Assembly (NCBI RefSeq): GCF_030063335.1
Contig: NZ_JASISW010000003.1
Coordinates: forward strand, 248,001 to 312,000
Reading direction: 5' to 3'
Length of the DNA: 64,000 nt
From: Rhodococcus sp. G-MC3
Lineage (GTDB): Bacteria > Actinomycetota > Actinomycetes > Mycobacteriales > Mycobacteriaceae
Part shown: positions 27,777-37,019 of the stretch, one piece after another
Layout: each line of letters begins with the position of its first letter
Position numbering within the stretch: the first letter of the stretch is position 1
Notes under the pieces: generated by a model
Told to the model about the DNA's origin: nothing
The model's database searches: none
The model's input: the letters and a program-made list of their open reading frames with translations, nothing else
Program-made: the position numbers and the translations under genes

Positions 27777-27968
27777 TGAAGAGCCCTGGACGAATCCAGT
27801 CAGGGCTGCCTTGTTGAGTAGGCATAGAGGCTACACGGCAGAGGACCGGGCTATTCGGCGTGAGTCTCGGCTGTCGAGTACTACCCGGCGCAACGTCGTT
27901 GAGGGTCGTGTTAGCGGTTGCCGATGATGACCTGTTTTTGCCTGTCCGTGGCCATGAAAGAGTATCCA

Positions 27969-28017
27969 CTGGTGGCCAGGTCGAGGTCCCCAACTGGTGG
28001 CCGGCTGAAAGTCCCCA
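27969..28017. repeat. Two 24-bp direct repeats, probable IS end relic
   Basis: CTGGTGGCCAGGTCGAGGTC plus CCCA at 27969 and CTGGTGGCCGGCTGAAAGTC plus CCCA at 27994 are direct repeats with a 25-base period. Multiple short repeats like this are typical of IS21-type ends. No transposase belongs to it, so it is likely the scar of a lost element fused to the thioesterase fragment. Confidence 0.55.
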
Positions 28018-28248
28018 CCCCGTTTTCGTCGTGTCGATCAGTCGCGGTCCGCGATGTCACCATCTCGTTCGACACGGTAGCCACCACTGCGCTACGCGCT
28101 GAAGCGTGGTTCGACGCCGCACAGGTGGCGAGCATCGCCGCTCAACTCGACGACCGGCAGCGGGCGAACTACGAGGTCGAATGCGTCCTGCGCGACAGCG
28201 CCGACCAGGTTGTGACCACCGCGACCGGCCACTATCACCTGCGCCGCA
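28018..28248 (+). pseudogene. Hotdog (DUF4442/PaaI-like) thioesterase C-terminal fragment
   Basis: The frame through VRDVTISFDTVATTALRAEA, then VASIAAQLDDRQRANYEVEC and VVTTATGHYHLRR matches the C-terminal half of acyl-CoA thioesterases of the DUF4442 type. The 5' half is missing and the frame starts in the IS-like repeats. It runs straight into a fragment of another gene. Confidence 0.6.
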
Positions 28249-28251
28249 GGT

Positions 28252-28478
28252 GTTCGCGACTGCGCTGTGTTCGGCATTCCAGACGAAGAATACGGCGAAT
28301 CCCTTGCGGCCCATATTGAACCTACGATTCTGGACCGCTTACCGAGGCGCAAGTACGCAGCTTTCTGCGCGGCAGACTCGCCGGCTTCAAGATCCCGAAG
28401 GTGATCGTGTTCGACAACGCGTTGCCACGCGAGGAATCCGGAAAGTTGTTCAAACGGCGCATTCGCGATGTCTACTGA
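28252..28478 (+). pseudogene. Acyl-CoA ligase (AMP-binding) C-terminal fragment, frameshifted
   Basis: The first frame reads DCAVFGIPDEEYGESLAAHI, then after a frameshift near 28340 the sequence continues LTEAQVRSFLRGRLAGFKIP and ends EESGKLFKRRIRDVY before TGA 28476-28478. These are the hinge and catalytic-lysine segments of the AMP-binding C-terminal domain. Only about 75 of some 500 residues remain. Confidence 0.75.
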
Positions 28479-29936
28479 CAGGACGCCGAAAGTAAAATCA
28501 CGTAAGTGGACAAAGCTGTTCCTGCGGCGCATCCGGGCTAGACCAGTACCGTTCAGTTAGTACTGAATGATCGTGCATTCGGGTGACGTGGTGGGTTGCG
28601 GATGGTGTTGGTGGCGGGAGCGTTTGGCTGCCCATTTGATGACCTTGCGTTTGACGACGCGTGGGTTCGCTCGTAGGCGGCGTGCGGGATTGAATCGGTG
28701 TTGCAGTTTTGCGATGGCGTGGTTCCACATCCGGGTGACCGCTTTATGGTTGTGAGGGGGAAAAAAACTGTGCGAGAGCGATCTTCGCGTGATTCGCAGT
28801 GCTGCCACGAATGAGACTCGGTCGGGGTCGTGGCCGCCTGTTCGCGCGGTGTCGACCATCAATGTCCGGATGGCGTAGTGGCAGCACAGGTGGCCCCAGA
28901 TTTCTTGGAGTACCAGTGGTGGGGATTTCGAGCGCAGTACCGCTCGCGGTCCGCGTTGATGGGTTTTCAGTTCGTCGAAGGCGTTCTCGATTTCCCAGCG
29001 TTGAGCGTATGCCAGTGCCAGGTCCTTCGCGGGTGCGCCGGCGGGGTCGAGGATCGTGGTCAACAGGCGGTACTGCTCAGGGTTCTCGCGTCCGTCGTCG
29101 AGGGTGTAGTCGATAACCCGCACTGTCAGGGGTGTGCGGTGTTGGCGCTTCGTGCCGGAGGTGGGGATGATCTGCGCCAGCCAGGAGCCGTCGTCGAGGG
29201 TCTCGATATGCTTCGGCGAGAGGGTGGATTTGACCCGCCACAACAGGTCGGCGCCGCTCGCTGCCGCCCTGGTCCACATCTCGAAGCCATAGAAGCCGCG
29301 GTCTGCCAGCAGTAATATCCCTGATTCGAGTCGATCGATCAGTGCGGTGGCCAGTTCTCGCTCCGAGGTCCTGCAGCTGCCGATGGCGGCATCGAATAGT
29401 GCATGTGTGCCGCATTCGGCGACCGCCACCAGTCGTGCTTGTGGGTACGCGGACTGTTCCCCGCGGCTCGAGGCCGGTCTACCGAAATACTCGGTGTTGG
29501 CGGGCGTGTCGGCCAGATCCAGGCAGGTACCGTCGATGGCCACCAGCCGTCGCCCTGCAAGCCAGGAACCGGGTGTGGCTGCGACCGCGACAGGCTGCGC
29601 AACGCGACGGAACAACGCTTCCAACGGCTCCGATCCCAAACGTGAACGTGCCTGGAAGATAGCCGATTTCGTAGGAGGAGACCTCCTGAGACCACCCCGA
29701 CGACCAAGACAGGCCGTCGGTGAGCTGCTCGAAGACCTCCTCGTACGACCCGTCAGCGTTCAATGCCATTCCGATCGCGAAATAGGCGGTCACCCGGGCC
29801 GTCAACGTCCTACTCCGCTGCTCGGTCCGACCGCACTCCGCGATCACCGAATCAACGACGTCCGGCGAGAAAACCCTGGTCAGCAAGCCCACCGACACCA
29901 CATCCGACAACCGGCGATCCGACACCGGCTTTACCC

Positions 29937-31400
29937 GGCTCTTCGATCTTGAGCGGGCAACCCTGGTCCTGAGCTCGTTCGGCGCGTCTACCAGCTGAAA
30001 GCCCTTGGCCCCTGAAGTCTGGATGTTGCGACACATTCCGACTGCAGAAGGAACCAAGGGCGTGGATCAGAGTACGACAGTGCTGTTCGGGTTGCCCGGA
30101 GTACGCGTGGGCCGTGTGTCCATCGACGATATCGGAGTGCGATTGGTGGAGTTCTTCACCGACGACGAACGGGCAGCGGCATGCCCGGGTTGCGGGGTGG
30201 TGTCGACATCGGTGAAGGGGCATGCGGTCACCAGACCGAAAGATATCCCATACGGCGATAGTCCAATTACATTGCAGTGGAACAAAACGCGATGGAGATG
30301 CCGAGAGGACTACTGTCAACGCGGATCGTTCACAGAGAGCATCGGCGAGCTTCCACCGCGGTCGAGGGTGACCGGCCGGCTCGGTCGCGCGATGGGCTGG
30401 GCTGTCGGTGACGCCGCCCGATCCGTTTCCGAAGTTGCCGCCAGTCATGGCGTGTCGTGGCCGACCGCTCACCGCCGATTCGTCGCCCTGGCCGAGCTGA
30501 CGTTGAGCGAACCGAACCCAGTGCGGGTGTTGGGGATCGATGAGACCCGCCGCGGCAAGCCCAGGTGGGACCGCTGCGAGAGGACCGGCACCTGGGTGCG
30601 TACCGATCCGTGGGACACCGGCTTCGTCGACATCAGCGGCCTTCAGGGCTTGCTCGGGCAGCAGAGCGGTCGCACGTCGGCGACAGTGGTGGGCTGGCTC
30701 CGTGCCCGCAGTGCGCAGTTTCGAGACGGTATCGCGTTTGTCGCAATCGACCCCGCCGCCGTCTATGCCTCCGCAGTCCGCACCCCGGACCTGTTGCCGA
30801 ACGCAGTGCTGGTGGTCGATCATTTCCATCTCGTCGCCAAAGCCAACGAGGCGGTCACCAAGGTCCGGCAACGGGTGACGTGGGATCAGCGGTCCCGGCG
30901 TGGGCGGGCGATCGATCCGGAATGGGCAAACCGATGGCGATTGCTGCGCGGTCGGGAACGTATGTCCGACAATGGGTTTACTCGGATGTGGAATGAAATC
31001 GACGCGCAGGACCCCAGTGCGCAGATCTTGTCGGCGTACATCGCGAAAGAAGAACTACGAACGCTGCTCTCCACAGTCCGCGACGGTGGAGATCGGCATC
31101 GAACCTCACATCGGCTGCATCGGTTCTTCGCATGGTGCATCGATTCGCAGATCCCGGAGTTGATCACGCTGGCGAAGATGGTCGACACGTGGTGGCCGGA
31201 AATCAACGCGTTCATCACCACCGGCATCACGAACGCAAAAACGGAGGGCTACAACCGACTGGTCAAGCAGGTGAAACGATCCGCGTGCGGCTTCAGGAAC
31301 GTCGACAACTCGGCCCGTCGGATACGGTTTCACACGACCCGCTCCGCGCGGGCCAACATTCAGACTTCCTGCTGAGCTGCCCGGTTAAGATCGAAGAGCC
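29937..31400 (+). mobile_element. ISL3-family insertion sequence, complete (1464 bp)
   Basis: Terminal inverted repeats of about 25 bases begin GGCTCTTCGATCTT at both ends, the usual ISL3 start. Eight bases CTTTACCC are duplicated at 29929-29936 and 31401-31408. It lies inside the first codons of the IS4-family transposase, in the opposite orientation. Confidence 0.95.
30005..31375 (+). CDS. ISL3-family transposase
   Basis: A 456-residue DDE transposase. The N-terminal zinc-binding region begins CPGCGVVSTSVKGH near residue 60 with a second Cys pair at CREDYC; the catalytic domain has GIDETRRGKPRW, VVDHFHLVAKANEAV and, near the C-terminus, TEGYNRLVKQVKRSACGF with the final Glu. GTG 30062 (VDQSTTVLFG) is an alternative and perhaps better start. 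The gene looks intact. Confidence 0.92.
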   Translation: MAPEVWMLRHIPTAEGTKGVDQSTTVLFGLPGVRVGRVSIDDIGVRLVEFFTDDERAAACPGCGVVSTSVKGHAVTRPKDIPYGDSPITLQWNKTRWRCREDYCQRGSFTESIGELPPRSRVTGRLGRAMGWAVGDAARSVSEVAASHGVSWPTAHRRFVALAELTLSEPNPVRVLGIDETRRGKPRWDRCERTGTWVRTDPWDTGFVDISGLQGLLGQQSGRTSATVVGWLRARSAQFRDGIAFVAIDPAAVYASAVRTPDLLPNAVLVVDHFHLVAKANEAVTKVRQRVTWDQRSRRGRAIDPEWANRWRLLRGRERMSDNGFTRMWNEIDAQDPSAQILSAYIAKEELRTLLSTVRDGGDRHRTSHRLHRFFAWCIDSQIPELITLAKMVDTWWPEINAFITTGITNAKTEGYNRLVKQVKRSACGFRNVDNSARRIRFHTTRSARANIQTSC

Positions 31401-31488
31401 CTTTACCCATCCAATGCGAGGCATACCTCATGCTACCGCGCTAGACACTAACTGAACGGTATTAGGGCTAGACAGGACTAGACCAGGG

Positions 31489-32286
31489 CTAAGTTCGAAT
31501 TCGCGTTGAGTTATCGGGGGTCGAGTTGTCGCTGCTCAGCGTTGCCCGCATAGCGGCGATTTCGTCAAGGTAGTTGTCGTAGGTCGCGCGCAGGGCTGTG
31601 CTGGGCCAGTTTTCGTCGAGCAGTTCGTTGGGTATCAATGGATCGGAGAGCAGGTGCCGCACGGTCGCGGCCGCGACCGTGACACGTTGCATCGGTGTGT
31701 ACGCATTGTCCATCGCGGTGGTCAGTTCGGTTGCGGCATGCGCCCAGGCATCGAGGTCGAATAGACGGCGGGCGAGGCCCTCAGGATCGGCGTCAGGTTT
31801 GGCGGTGAACATTTCGACTCGGGGAGTGAGCGCGGGGGTCCAGCGGATGTCTACGTTGTTTGGGCGCATCCAAACGCCTTCGCGGAGCTCGGCTAATCGT
31901 TGGTCGCGTAATTGGGCGCGAAGTGCTGCCCGAGCGTCGGGTGCGGCCCCGGCGCCGACCACGACCGCCATGTGCCATTGGTGATCCCAAGGTTCAGCCG
32001 TGGCGGCAGTCAATAGTTGGTCCTGGCGTTCCTGGCGTTGAAGCAGGCGGGGGCTGAGTCGGTAAATGGCGTCGGATCGTTCCAGGTCTCCGGCCGCAAC
32101 CATTCTGGTCAACGCGACGCGCGCGTTGATAGCGTGGATGTCGAACGACTCCGCGAGATCGACGATCTCAGCGACAGGTGCTTGTGGTGGGTGCGTACCC
32201 AGCAGGACGCTGAGAATGACCGACCGCGCAGATAGCGGACGTAATCCGAGCATCGAAGTGACGGGCTCGGGCGCCGACGACTTCAT
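31489..32286 (-). CDS. PaaX-family transcriptional regulator
   Basis: A 265-residue protein with an N-terminal winged helix (SARSVILSVLLGTHPPQAPV, then ALTRMVAAGDLERSDAIYRL) and the PaaX middle/C-terminal parts containing WDHQWHMAVV and ELREGVWMRPNN. PaaX represses phenylacetate catabolism in E. coli and responds to phenylacetyl-CoA; actinobacterial relatives control other acyl-CoA pathways. It is the most downstream gene of the minus-strand cluster and the best candidate for its local regulator. Confidence 0.85.
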   Translation of the reverse strand: MKSSAPEPVTSMLGLRPLSARSVILSVLLGTHPPQAPVAEIVDLAESFDIHAINARVALTRMVAAGDLERSDAIYRLSPRLLQRQERQDQLLTAATAEPWDHQWHMAVVVGAGAAPDARAALRAQLRDQRLAELREGVWMRPNNVDIRWTPALTPRVEMFTAKPDADPEGLARRLFDLDAWAHAATELTTAMDNAYTPMQRVTVAAATVRHLLSDPLIPNELLDENWPSTALRATYDNYLDEIAAMRATLSSDNSTPDNSTRIRT

Positions 32287-32377
32287 TGTTCTCTTTCATC
32301 GGTAGGCGTACTGAGTTCTCGGATTGAGCGTAGCGGCTCGGAACTTGCTGGACGACGGCGACGCCTATCCCCCCGCG

Positions 32378-33316
32378 TTAGTGAACAGGTCGGGCGCTCA
32401 TGCGGGGACCAGCCACGGGCTCAACTGTTGTCACGTGTGTCGTCGTCGCGTCGGTACCAGACCCGGCGAGGCGATCGAGTATCCAGCCCAGTCCGGTGAT
32501 GATCGAGGTGTTGACGCGTTGGTACCCACCGGGAACCAGTCGTTGTTCGAGATCGAGCAGGTGCGCGTCGGCGCCGATGAGGACGCGTCGCGCATCGCGG
32601 CGTACCCCTTTGAGAATCACCGCAGCGGCGCGGTCAGCGCTGGTCAGCAGCATGGTGTCGAACAGGTCCATCACCTGGGCGCCACCTTGACCGAAGATTT
32701 CCTCGAGCCCATCGCCGACACGAGCAGAGCGCACGATCTCAGTGCGGATCCCACCTGGGTGCACGCACGTGGCGCTGACTCCGTCGTCGAGTAGGTCGAG
32801 TTCCTGGCGCAACGCCTCGGTGAAGCCGCGGACCGCGAACTTGCTGGTGTTGTAGGCACTGACTCCGGGTTGGGCTTGCAATCCGAAGACGCTGGAGGTG
32901 TTGATGATGTGCCCTTCCCCGGCCTCGATCAGGTACGGCAGGAAAGCCTTGGTGCCGTGAATCACGCCCCAGAGGTTGATGTTGAGCACCCACTCGAAGT
33001 CGGCGTAAGAGTTGCCCTGCACCGACCCCGATTGCGCGACTCCAGCATTGTTGAACACAAGGTGCACCGCCCCGAAATGCTGAGCGGAATCAGCGGCCCA
33101 GGAATCGACTTGGCCGCGGTCCGCGACGTCGAGGACGGTCCCGGTGACCTCGACGCCGGTATCGCGGATCATGGCTTGCGTGCGCGCGAGTCCGGCGCCG
33201 TCGATGTCGGACAGGGCGAGGTCGGCGCCCTCATTGGCCAGGCGCACAGCCAGTGCGCGACCGATTCCAGAGCCGGCGCCGGTGACGGCAGCGGTGCGGT
33301 GAGTGAAGGTCTTCAT
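32378..33316 (-). CDS. SDR-family dehydrogenase
   Basis: A 312-residue classical SDR: cofactor motif TGAGSGIGRA, the acidic DIDGAG after beta-2 suggesting NAD(H), NNAG, catalytic Ser in NTSSVFG and YNTSK. The C-terminal extension of about 60 residues resembles SadH-type enzymes. It overlaps the DUF3047 gene start region by four bases. A role as alcohol/ketone dehydrogenase next to the Baeyer-Villiger enzyme is likely; the substrate is unknown. Confidence 0.88.
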   Translation of the reverse strand: MKTFTHRTAAVTGAGSGIGRALAVRLANEGADLALSDIDGAGLARTQAMIRDTGVEVTGTVLDVADRGQVDSWAADSAQHFGAVHLVFNNAGVAQSGSVQGNSYADFEWVLNINLWGVIHGTKAFLPYLIEAGEGHIINTSSVFGLQAQPGVSAYNTSKFAVRGFTEALRQELDLLDDGVSATCVHPGGIRTEIVRSARVGDGLEEIFGQGGAQVMDLFDTMLLTSADRAAAVILKGVRRDARRVLIGADAHLLDLEQRLVPGGYQRVNTSIITGLGWILDRLAGSGTDATTTHVTTVEPVAGPRMSARPVH

Positions 33317-34545
33317 CGGTGGTGCTCCTTGTCGAGAACAATGGGGTCGGCGATCTCGCCGAGTGCGGATTCGGCGAGATCCAGATCGCGGTAGCGGCAG
33401 GCGCCGGTTCCGCGTTGGAAACTGGAATTGGCGATCAACCAGATCCCGGTGATCCGTTGGGGGTAGGGCGGTTCAAGGGCGGCGCGGATGTCATCGACGA
33501 TGCTGCGTCGCTCATCGAGCCACTCGCCGAGTTCTATAGTGCCTGTGCGGATCACCATGTGGGTTTCGCGGTCGCGCCAATACTGCAGTGGGCAGGTAAA
33601 CACCGTGCCGATGTTGAGTTCGCTCGACCACATCCACGTGAGGTCGCGACCATCGTCGAATTCGACTGCCACCGAAAGGTAGTCGTGAGTGGGTTCGATG
33701 TTCTCCGGAAGCATCGAGGGCAACGCGGTGACCAGCCAGGACCACGACATGCGCAGTTCGGGTGTGATTTCGACGTCGACCGGGTGACACAGGATGCCGA
33801 CGTCACCGGAGGTCACACAGTCGATCTCGTCGCTGGTATCGCTTGCGCGGGTGCGGAATATCTCTGCTGCGCCGAGGCGCGGGTGGTAGTGCCACCCGGC
33901 GAGTGCAGGTCGGGATGAGCGGGCAGCGATGGGACCGAACAACGCTGGGTCGATCCGTGCTGCATGTACCAGTCCCGCGTCCGGGTCGGTGTCCCAGCGC
34001 GCCACGGCGACGGCGAACGATCCGCGCAACCGCATCCGGCGCACGGCGGTGTCGAGTGCGCCGTTCTCGTCGAGGCTGCCTGGTTCGGCGGCGAGAAACG
34101 AGACTGGGCCATCGGTGTCGGCGACGATGACCATGCCGGTGCCGAGCATCGAGATGACCGCACCTTCGCCGACGCGCACCCACACTGCGACGTCGGGTCC
34201 GATACCGAGTCCGAGTCCTCGCACAGCCCAGAGCATTCCGGTCGCCAGCACGGTGATGTGATCACCACGGTGGACTACGACGCCGCTGCTCACCCACCCC
34301 GCCTTCTGTGTAACCGCCACCGAGGCGACGGTGGCCGACGCACCGGACTCGGCGAGAACCCTGTCGACGCGCCGTGCGAGCGCGGCGGCGTTGATCAGCG
34401 GCACGTCCGGGCGGGCACCGATCCGGGAACGGATCAAGCGTGCCAGCGTAGAAACCGAGCCTGGGCGCCCGAGCCCGCCGGTGGGCAGCCGGTAGCGCCG
34501 TTCAGGGCGCATCGGTTGTCGTAGCGCGGTGGGCGGACCGGACAA
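33313..34545 (-). CDS. DUF3047-like protein of unknown function
   Basis: A 410-residue soluble protein. The N-terminal part (about residues 60-190) looks like a beta-rich LecA/PA-IL-like region (VHRGDHITVLATGMLWAVRG), and the C-terminal 180 residues match DUF3047 (TWMWSSELNIGTVFTCPLQ, then WRDRETHMVIRTG and ITGIWLIANSSFQRGTGACR). No catalytic motif is evident. The start could be residue 12 (MRPERRYRL), which reduces the overlap with the monooxygenase gene from 44 to 11 bases. It is translationally linked on both sides, so it belongs to the pathway. Confidence 0.7.
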   Translation of the reverse strand: MSGPPTALRQPMRPERRYRLPTGGLGRPGSVSTLARLIRSRIGARPDVPLINAAALARRVDRVLAESGASATVASVAVTQKAGWVSSGVVVHRGDHITVLATGMLWAVRGLGLGIGPDVAVWVRVGEGAVISMLGTGMVIVADTDGPVSFLAAEPGSLDENGALDTAVRRMRLRGSFAVAVARWDTDPDAGLVHAARIDPALFGPIAARSSRPALAGWHYHPRLGAAEIFRTRASDTSDEIDCVTSGDVGILCHPVDVEITPELRMSWSWLVTALPSMLPENIEPTHDYLSVAVEFDDGRDLTWMWSSELNIGTVFTCPLQYWRDRETHMVIRTGTIELGEWLDERRSIVDDIRAALEPPYPQRITGIWLIANSSFQRGTGACRYRDLDLAESALGEIADPIVLDKEHHR

Positions 34546-36112
34546 TCGGGTCCGTCACGGTGTCGAATCGATAGTCCGACAACGGGAAGTGGTTGCTGCG
34601 CCATTTCACATACAACGTGGGTTCGAGTCGGCCCAGTCTGGTTTTGCCCGCCGCATTGAAGTAGTAGCTGTTAGCGGAGGCGCAGTCACCCCGGAACCAG
34701 ACCGTGTTCTGCGCGGTTGAGTCCATCTTCTCGACGAACCGGCGTTGGGCGTGTGGCTTCACCTCAAAGGTCACTGCGTCGCGTTTGCGCATTTCGGTGA
34801 CGATGCGGCCGATGTGCGCCATTTGGGATTCGGCCTGATAGAAGAACGACAAACCAGTGAACGATAACGGGTTGTTCAATCCGAACATGTTCGGATACCC
34901 AGCAACGGTAATGCCGTCGTAGGACTCGTAACCGTGTTCGCGCCAGAACGCACCCTGCTCGACGCCATCGCGTCCATATATCGGGAAGGCCGGAAAATTG
35001 CCCTCTTCCTGCAGCTTGAACCCGGTCGCCAAGACGAGAACGTCGACCTCGGTTTTGCGACCATCTTCGGCGACGATGCCGGTCGCACAGACGTGATCGA
35101 TGGGTGCGGTGACCAGCTCGACATTCGCGCGGTTGAACGCAGCGAAATACGTGTTCGAGAACGTCGGACGTTTGCAGAAGAAGTTGTAATCCGGGGTCAG
35201 CGCGTCCCGCACCGAAGGATCGCGCACCTGTAGCCGTAGATGCGCCTTGGAGACCGACTCCAAGGATTGCAGAATCCACGGTGCTTGGTGGAAATACAGC
35301 AGTCCGCTCGCGATGTATTCGATGAACACGCCGTTGGCGGCACGGGCCACTTTCTGCGTCGCTGGGACAGCCCGGAACAGCCGCCGGACGACCTTCGGGA
35401 TCGGCAGATCCGGTTTAGGCGTCACCCAGATCGGGGTCCGCTGAAATACGGTCACCTGCGCCGCGGTTTCGGCTACCACAGGGATGGCTTGTACCGCGGT
35501 GGCACCGGTGCCGATGAAGGCCACCCGTTTGCCGGTCAGGTCGCAGGACTTCGGCCAGCGGGAGGTGTGAATCACCTCGCCCTGGTAGTCGTCCAGGCCT
35601 GGGATGTTCGGCTTCTTGGGTTGCGACAGAATTCCGGTCGCAACGATCACGATCCGGGCGGTCATCGACCGGTCGCCGGAAATCTCGAGGGTCCAGAACT
35701 GGCCGAGTTCGTCCCACCGTGCCCCGATCACGTTGGTGTCGTGGCGGATGTGGCGGCGCAGGTCGTATTTGTCGGCCACATGATCGGCGTACTGCTTCAA
35801 CTCTGCTCCGGGCGCGTAGACCCGAGTCCAGTCTGGGTTCGGTTCGAACGAAAAGGAGTAGGTCGCCGAGGCGATATCGACCGCCGCCCCCGGGTAGGTA
35901 TTAGTGTGCCAGGTGCCGCCGACACCGGTGTCGCGGTCGAGGATGACGAAGTCCTCGATCCCGAGGCGGGCGCACTGGATGCCTGCGCCGAGGCCGCCGA
36001 AGCCGGCGCCCACGATGATCACCTCGTGATCGACCGGCTCGGGCGCCAACGCAGCTCGCGCCTCGGCGAACTCGTCGGCGGTAGGTGTGCCCGTCGGCCC
36101 GTTGCTGCTCAT
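34502..36112 (-). CDS. Baeyer-Villiger-type flavin monooxygenase
   Basis: Start at ATG 36112 (MSSNGPTGTPTADEF), 536 residues. FAD-binding GxGxxG IIVGAGFGGLGAGI near residue 38, the GGTWHTNTYPGAAVD segment near 75, the BVMO fingerprint YQGEVIHTSRWP (FxGxxxHxxxWP with Tyr first) near 173, and NADPH-binding FIGTGATAVQ near 198. Such enzymes insert oxygen next to a ketone to give an ester or lactone. ATGA overlap with the PF10118 gene upstream. Confidence 0.9.
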   Translation of the reverse strand: MSSNGPTGTPTADEFAEARAALAPEPVDHEVIIVGAGFGGLGAGIQCARLGIEDFVILDRDTGVGGTWHTNTYPGAAVDIASATYSFSFEPNPDWTRVYAPGAELKQYADHVADKYDLRRHIRHDTNVIGARWDELGQFWTLEISGDRSMTARIVIVATGILSQPKKPNIPGLDDYQGEVIHTSRWPKSCDLTGKRVAFIGTGATAVQAIPVVAETAAQVTVFQRTPIWVTPKPDLPIPKVVRRLFRAVPATQKVARAANGVFIEYIASGLLYFHQAPWILQSLESVSKAHLRLQVRDPSVRDALTPDYNFFCKRPTFSNTYFAAFNRANVELVTAPIDHVCATGIVAEDGRKTEVDVLVLATGFKLQEEGNFPAFPIYGRDGVEQGAFWREHGYESYDGITVAGYPNMFGLNNPLSFTGLSFFYQAESQMAHIGRIVTEMRKRDAVTFEVKPHAQRRFVEKMDSTAQNTVWFRGDCASANSYYFNAAGKTRLGRLEPTLYVKWRSNHFPLSDYRFDTVTDPIVRSAHRATTTDAP

Positions 36113-37005
36113 GCGTTGGTCCTTTGCCCGTCGTCGACTATCTGCAGCTTCGTGCGCCAGTACTGTTCGAGATGCCGCGTCGGGGAATGATTCGGGTGAA
36201 AACCGGGGCGGTAGTACTGCAGGTACCCCTTTACCATTGGCACCGTCCACCGGCGCGCGATCGTCGACAATCCGGTGCGCCAGCCCGCCAGGTTGCTCAG
36301 TTGGCCGTGCGCGGCGATCAACCGGAACGCCGGCAGTAGTGCCGCGATGAAGACCGGACCGGTGTATGCGGCCATAATCGCGATCCGCTCGATTTCCGAT
36401 CCGCCGATTTCTTTGTAGGCGTCGAAGACTACGGCCTTGTGTTCACATTCCTCGATGCCGTGCCACACCAGCATCTGTTTGGCTTTGCTTTCGGGAATCG
36501 AGTCGATGAACTCGATGTCCGCCAGGATGACCTCGGCGATGAAGCCGGTGAAGTGCTCTGTCGCCGCCGTGAATCCGGCACGTTGCCGTGCTGAGCCGTG
36601 CCTTCCGATGTACTGCCACAACGCGTTGATCTCGCGGCAGATCGTGGCGTTGTCGAGGCCTACCAGTCCCGCGAGGTATTTGTTGGCCCTGGAATGCTCA
36701 GTGGCATGTTGGGCTTCCTGTCGTACGAACATGTCGATCTCGGCTCGCAACTGCGGATCTTCGATACGATCCTGCACCGACTTCGCCGCTGCAATCATAA
36801 AACGTTCTCCCGGTGGGAAGAACATCGAGATTCCGCAAAAGAGTTGGGCAATCATTGGATTGCCGGGTATGAGCGCATCGGGAGCGAGACCGACATCGCG
36901 GTAGTCGTTGCCGATTTTGCGGACCGGGAAACCCGCCGAGGTGCGACGGATGACACGCGGTAGTTTTGAAGCCTCGGCGTTTGCGGCCCGTTCAGTTGTG
37001 GTCAT
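36109..37005 (-). CDS. Ferritin-like metal-dependent hydrolase (PF10118)
   Basis: A 298-residue helical protein with the family metal-ligand pattern: RQEAQHATEHSRANKYLAGL near residue 100, and GIEECEHKAVVFDAYKEIGG near 186. PF10118 proteins are annotated as metal-dependent hydrolases, although the fold suggests a diiron oxygenase-like site; the reaction is not known. In actinobacteria the family often accompanies flavin monooxygenases and SDRs. It is coupled to the monooxygenase by a four-base overlap. Confidence 0.8.
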   Translation of the reverse strand: MTTTERAANAEASKLPRVIRRTSAGFPVRKIGNDYRDVGLAPDALIPGNPMIAQLFCGISMFFPPGERFMIAAAKSVQDRIEDPQLRAEIDMFVRQEAQHATEHSRANKYLAGLVGLDNATICREINALWQYIGRHGSARQRAGFTAATEHFTGFIAEVILADIEFIDSIPESKAKQMLVWHGIEECEHKAVVFDAYKEIGGSEIERIAIMAAYTGPVFIAALLPAFRLIAAHGQLSNLAGWRTGLSTIARRWTVPMVKGYLQYYRPGFHPNHSPTRHLEQYWRTKLQIVDDGQRTNA

Positions 37006-37019
37006 GGGTAGTGGTCCCT

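Larger units (their letters stand above)
27777..28543. other. 767-bp junk region with IS end and gene fragments
   Basis: No intact gene. From left to right: about 190 bases without recognisable content, an IS-end-like pair of direct repeats (27969-28017), a thioesterase fragment, an acyl-CoA ligase fragment, and the 9-bp duplication of the IS4-family element at 28535-28543. Confidence 0.6.
28557..31424 (-). pseudogene. IS4-family transposase, split by ISL3 insertion and frameshifted
   Basis: The original start is ATG 31424 (MPRIGWVK), which joins in frame across the ISL3 insertion to PVSDRRLSDVVSVGLLTRVF at 29928. The reading frame then shifts near 29690, after LTDGLSWSSGW, and continues as PPTKSAIFQARSRLGSEPLE to the stop at 28557. 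The DDE residues are in AIDGTCLDL and LLADRGFYG, and the IS4 signature Y-2-R-3-E-6-K is YAQRWEIENAFDELK. Both lesions make it inactive unless the shift is programmed. Confidence 0.85.
28544..31464 (-). mobile_element. IS4-family element, interrupted by an ISL3 element
   Basis: Ends share TACCGTTCAGTTAGT in inverted orientation (28547 and its complement at 31447-31461), and the nine bases GGGCTAGAC occur directly outside both ends (28535-28543 and 31465-31473). Removing the nested ISL3 element and one copy of its duplication leaves about 1449 bp, normal for IS4-type elements. Its transposase is frameshifted. Confidence 0.82.
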
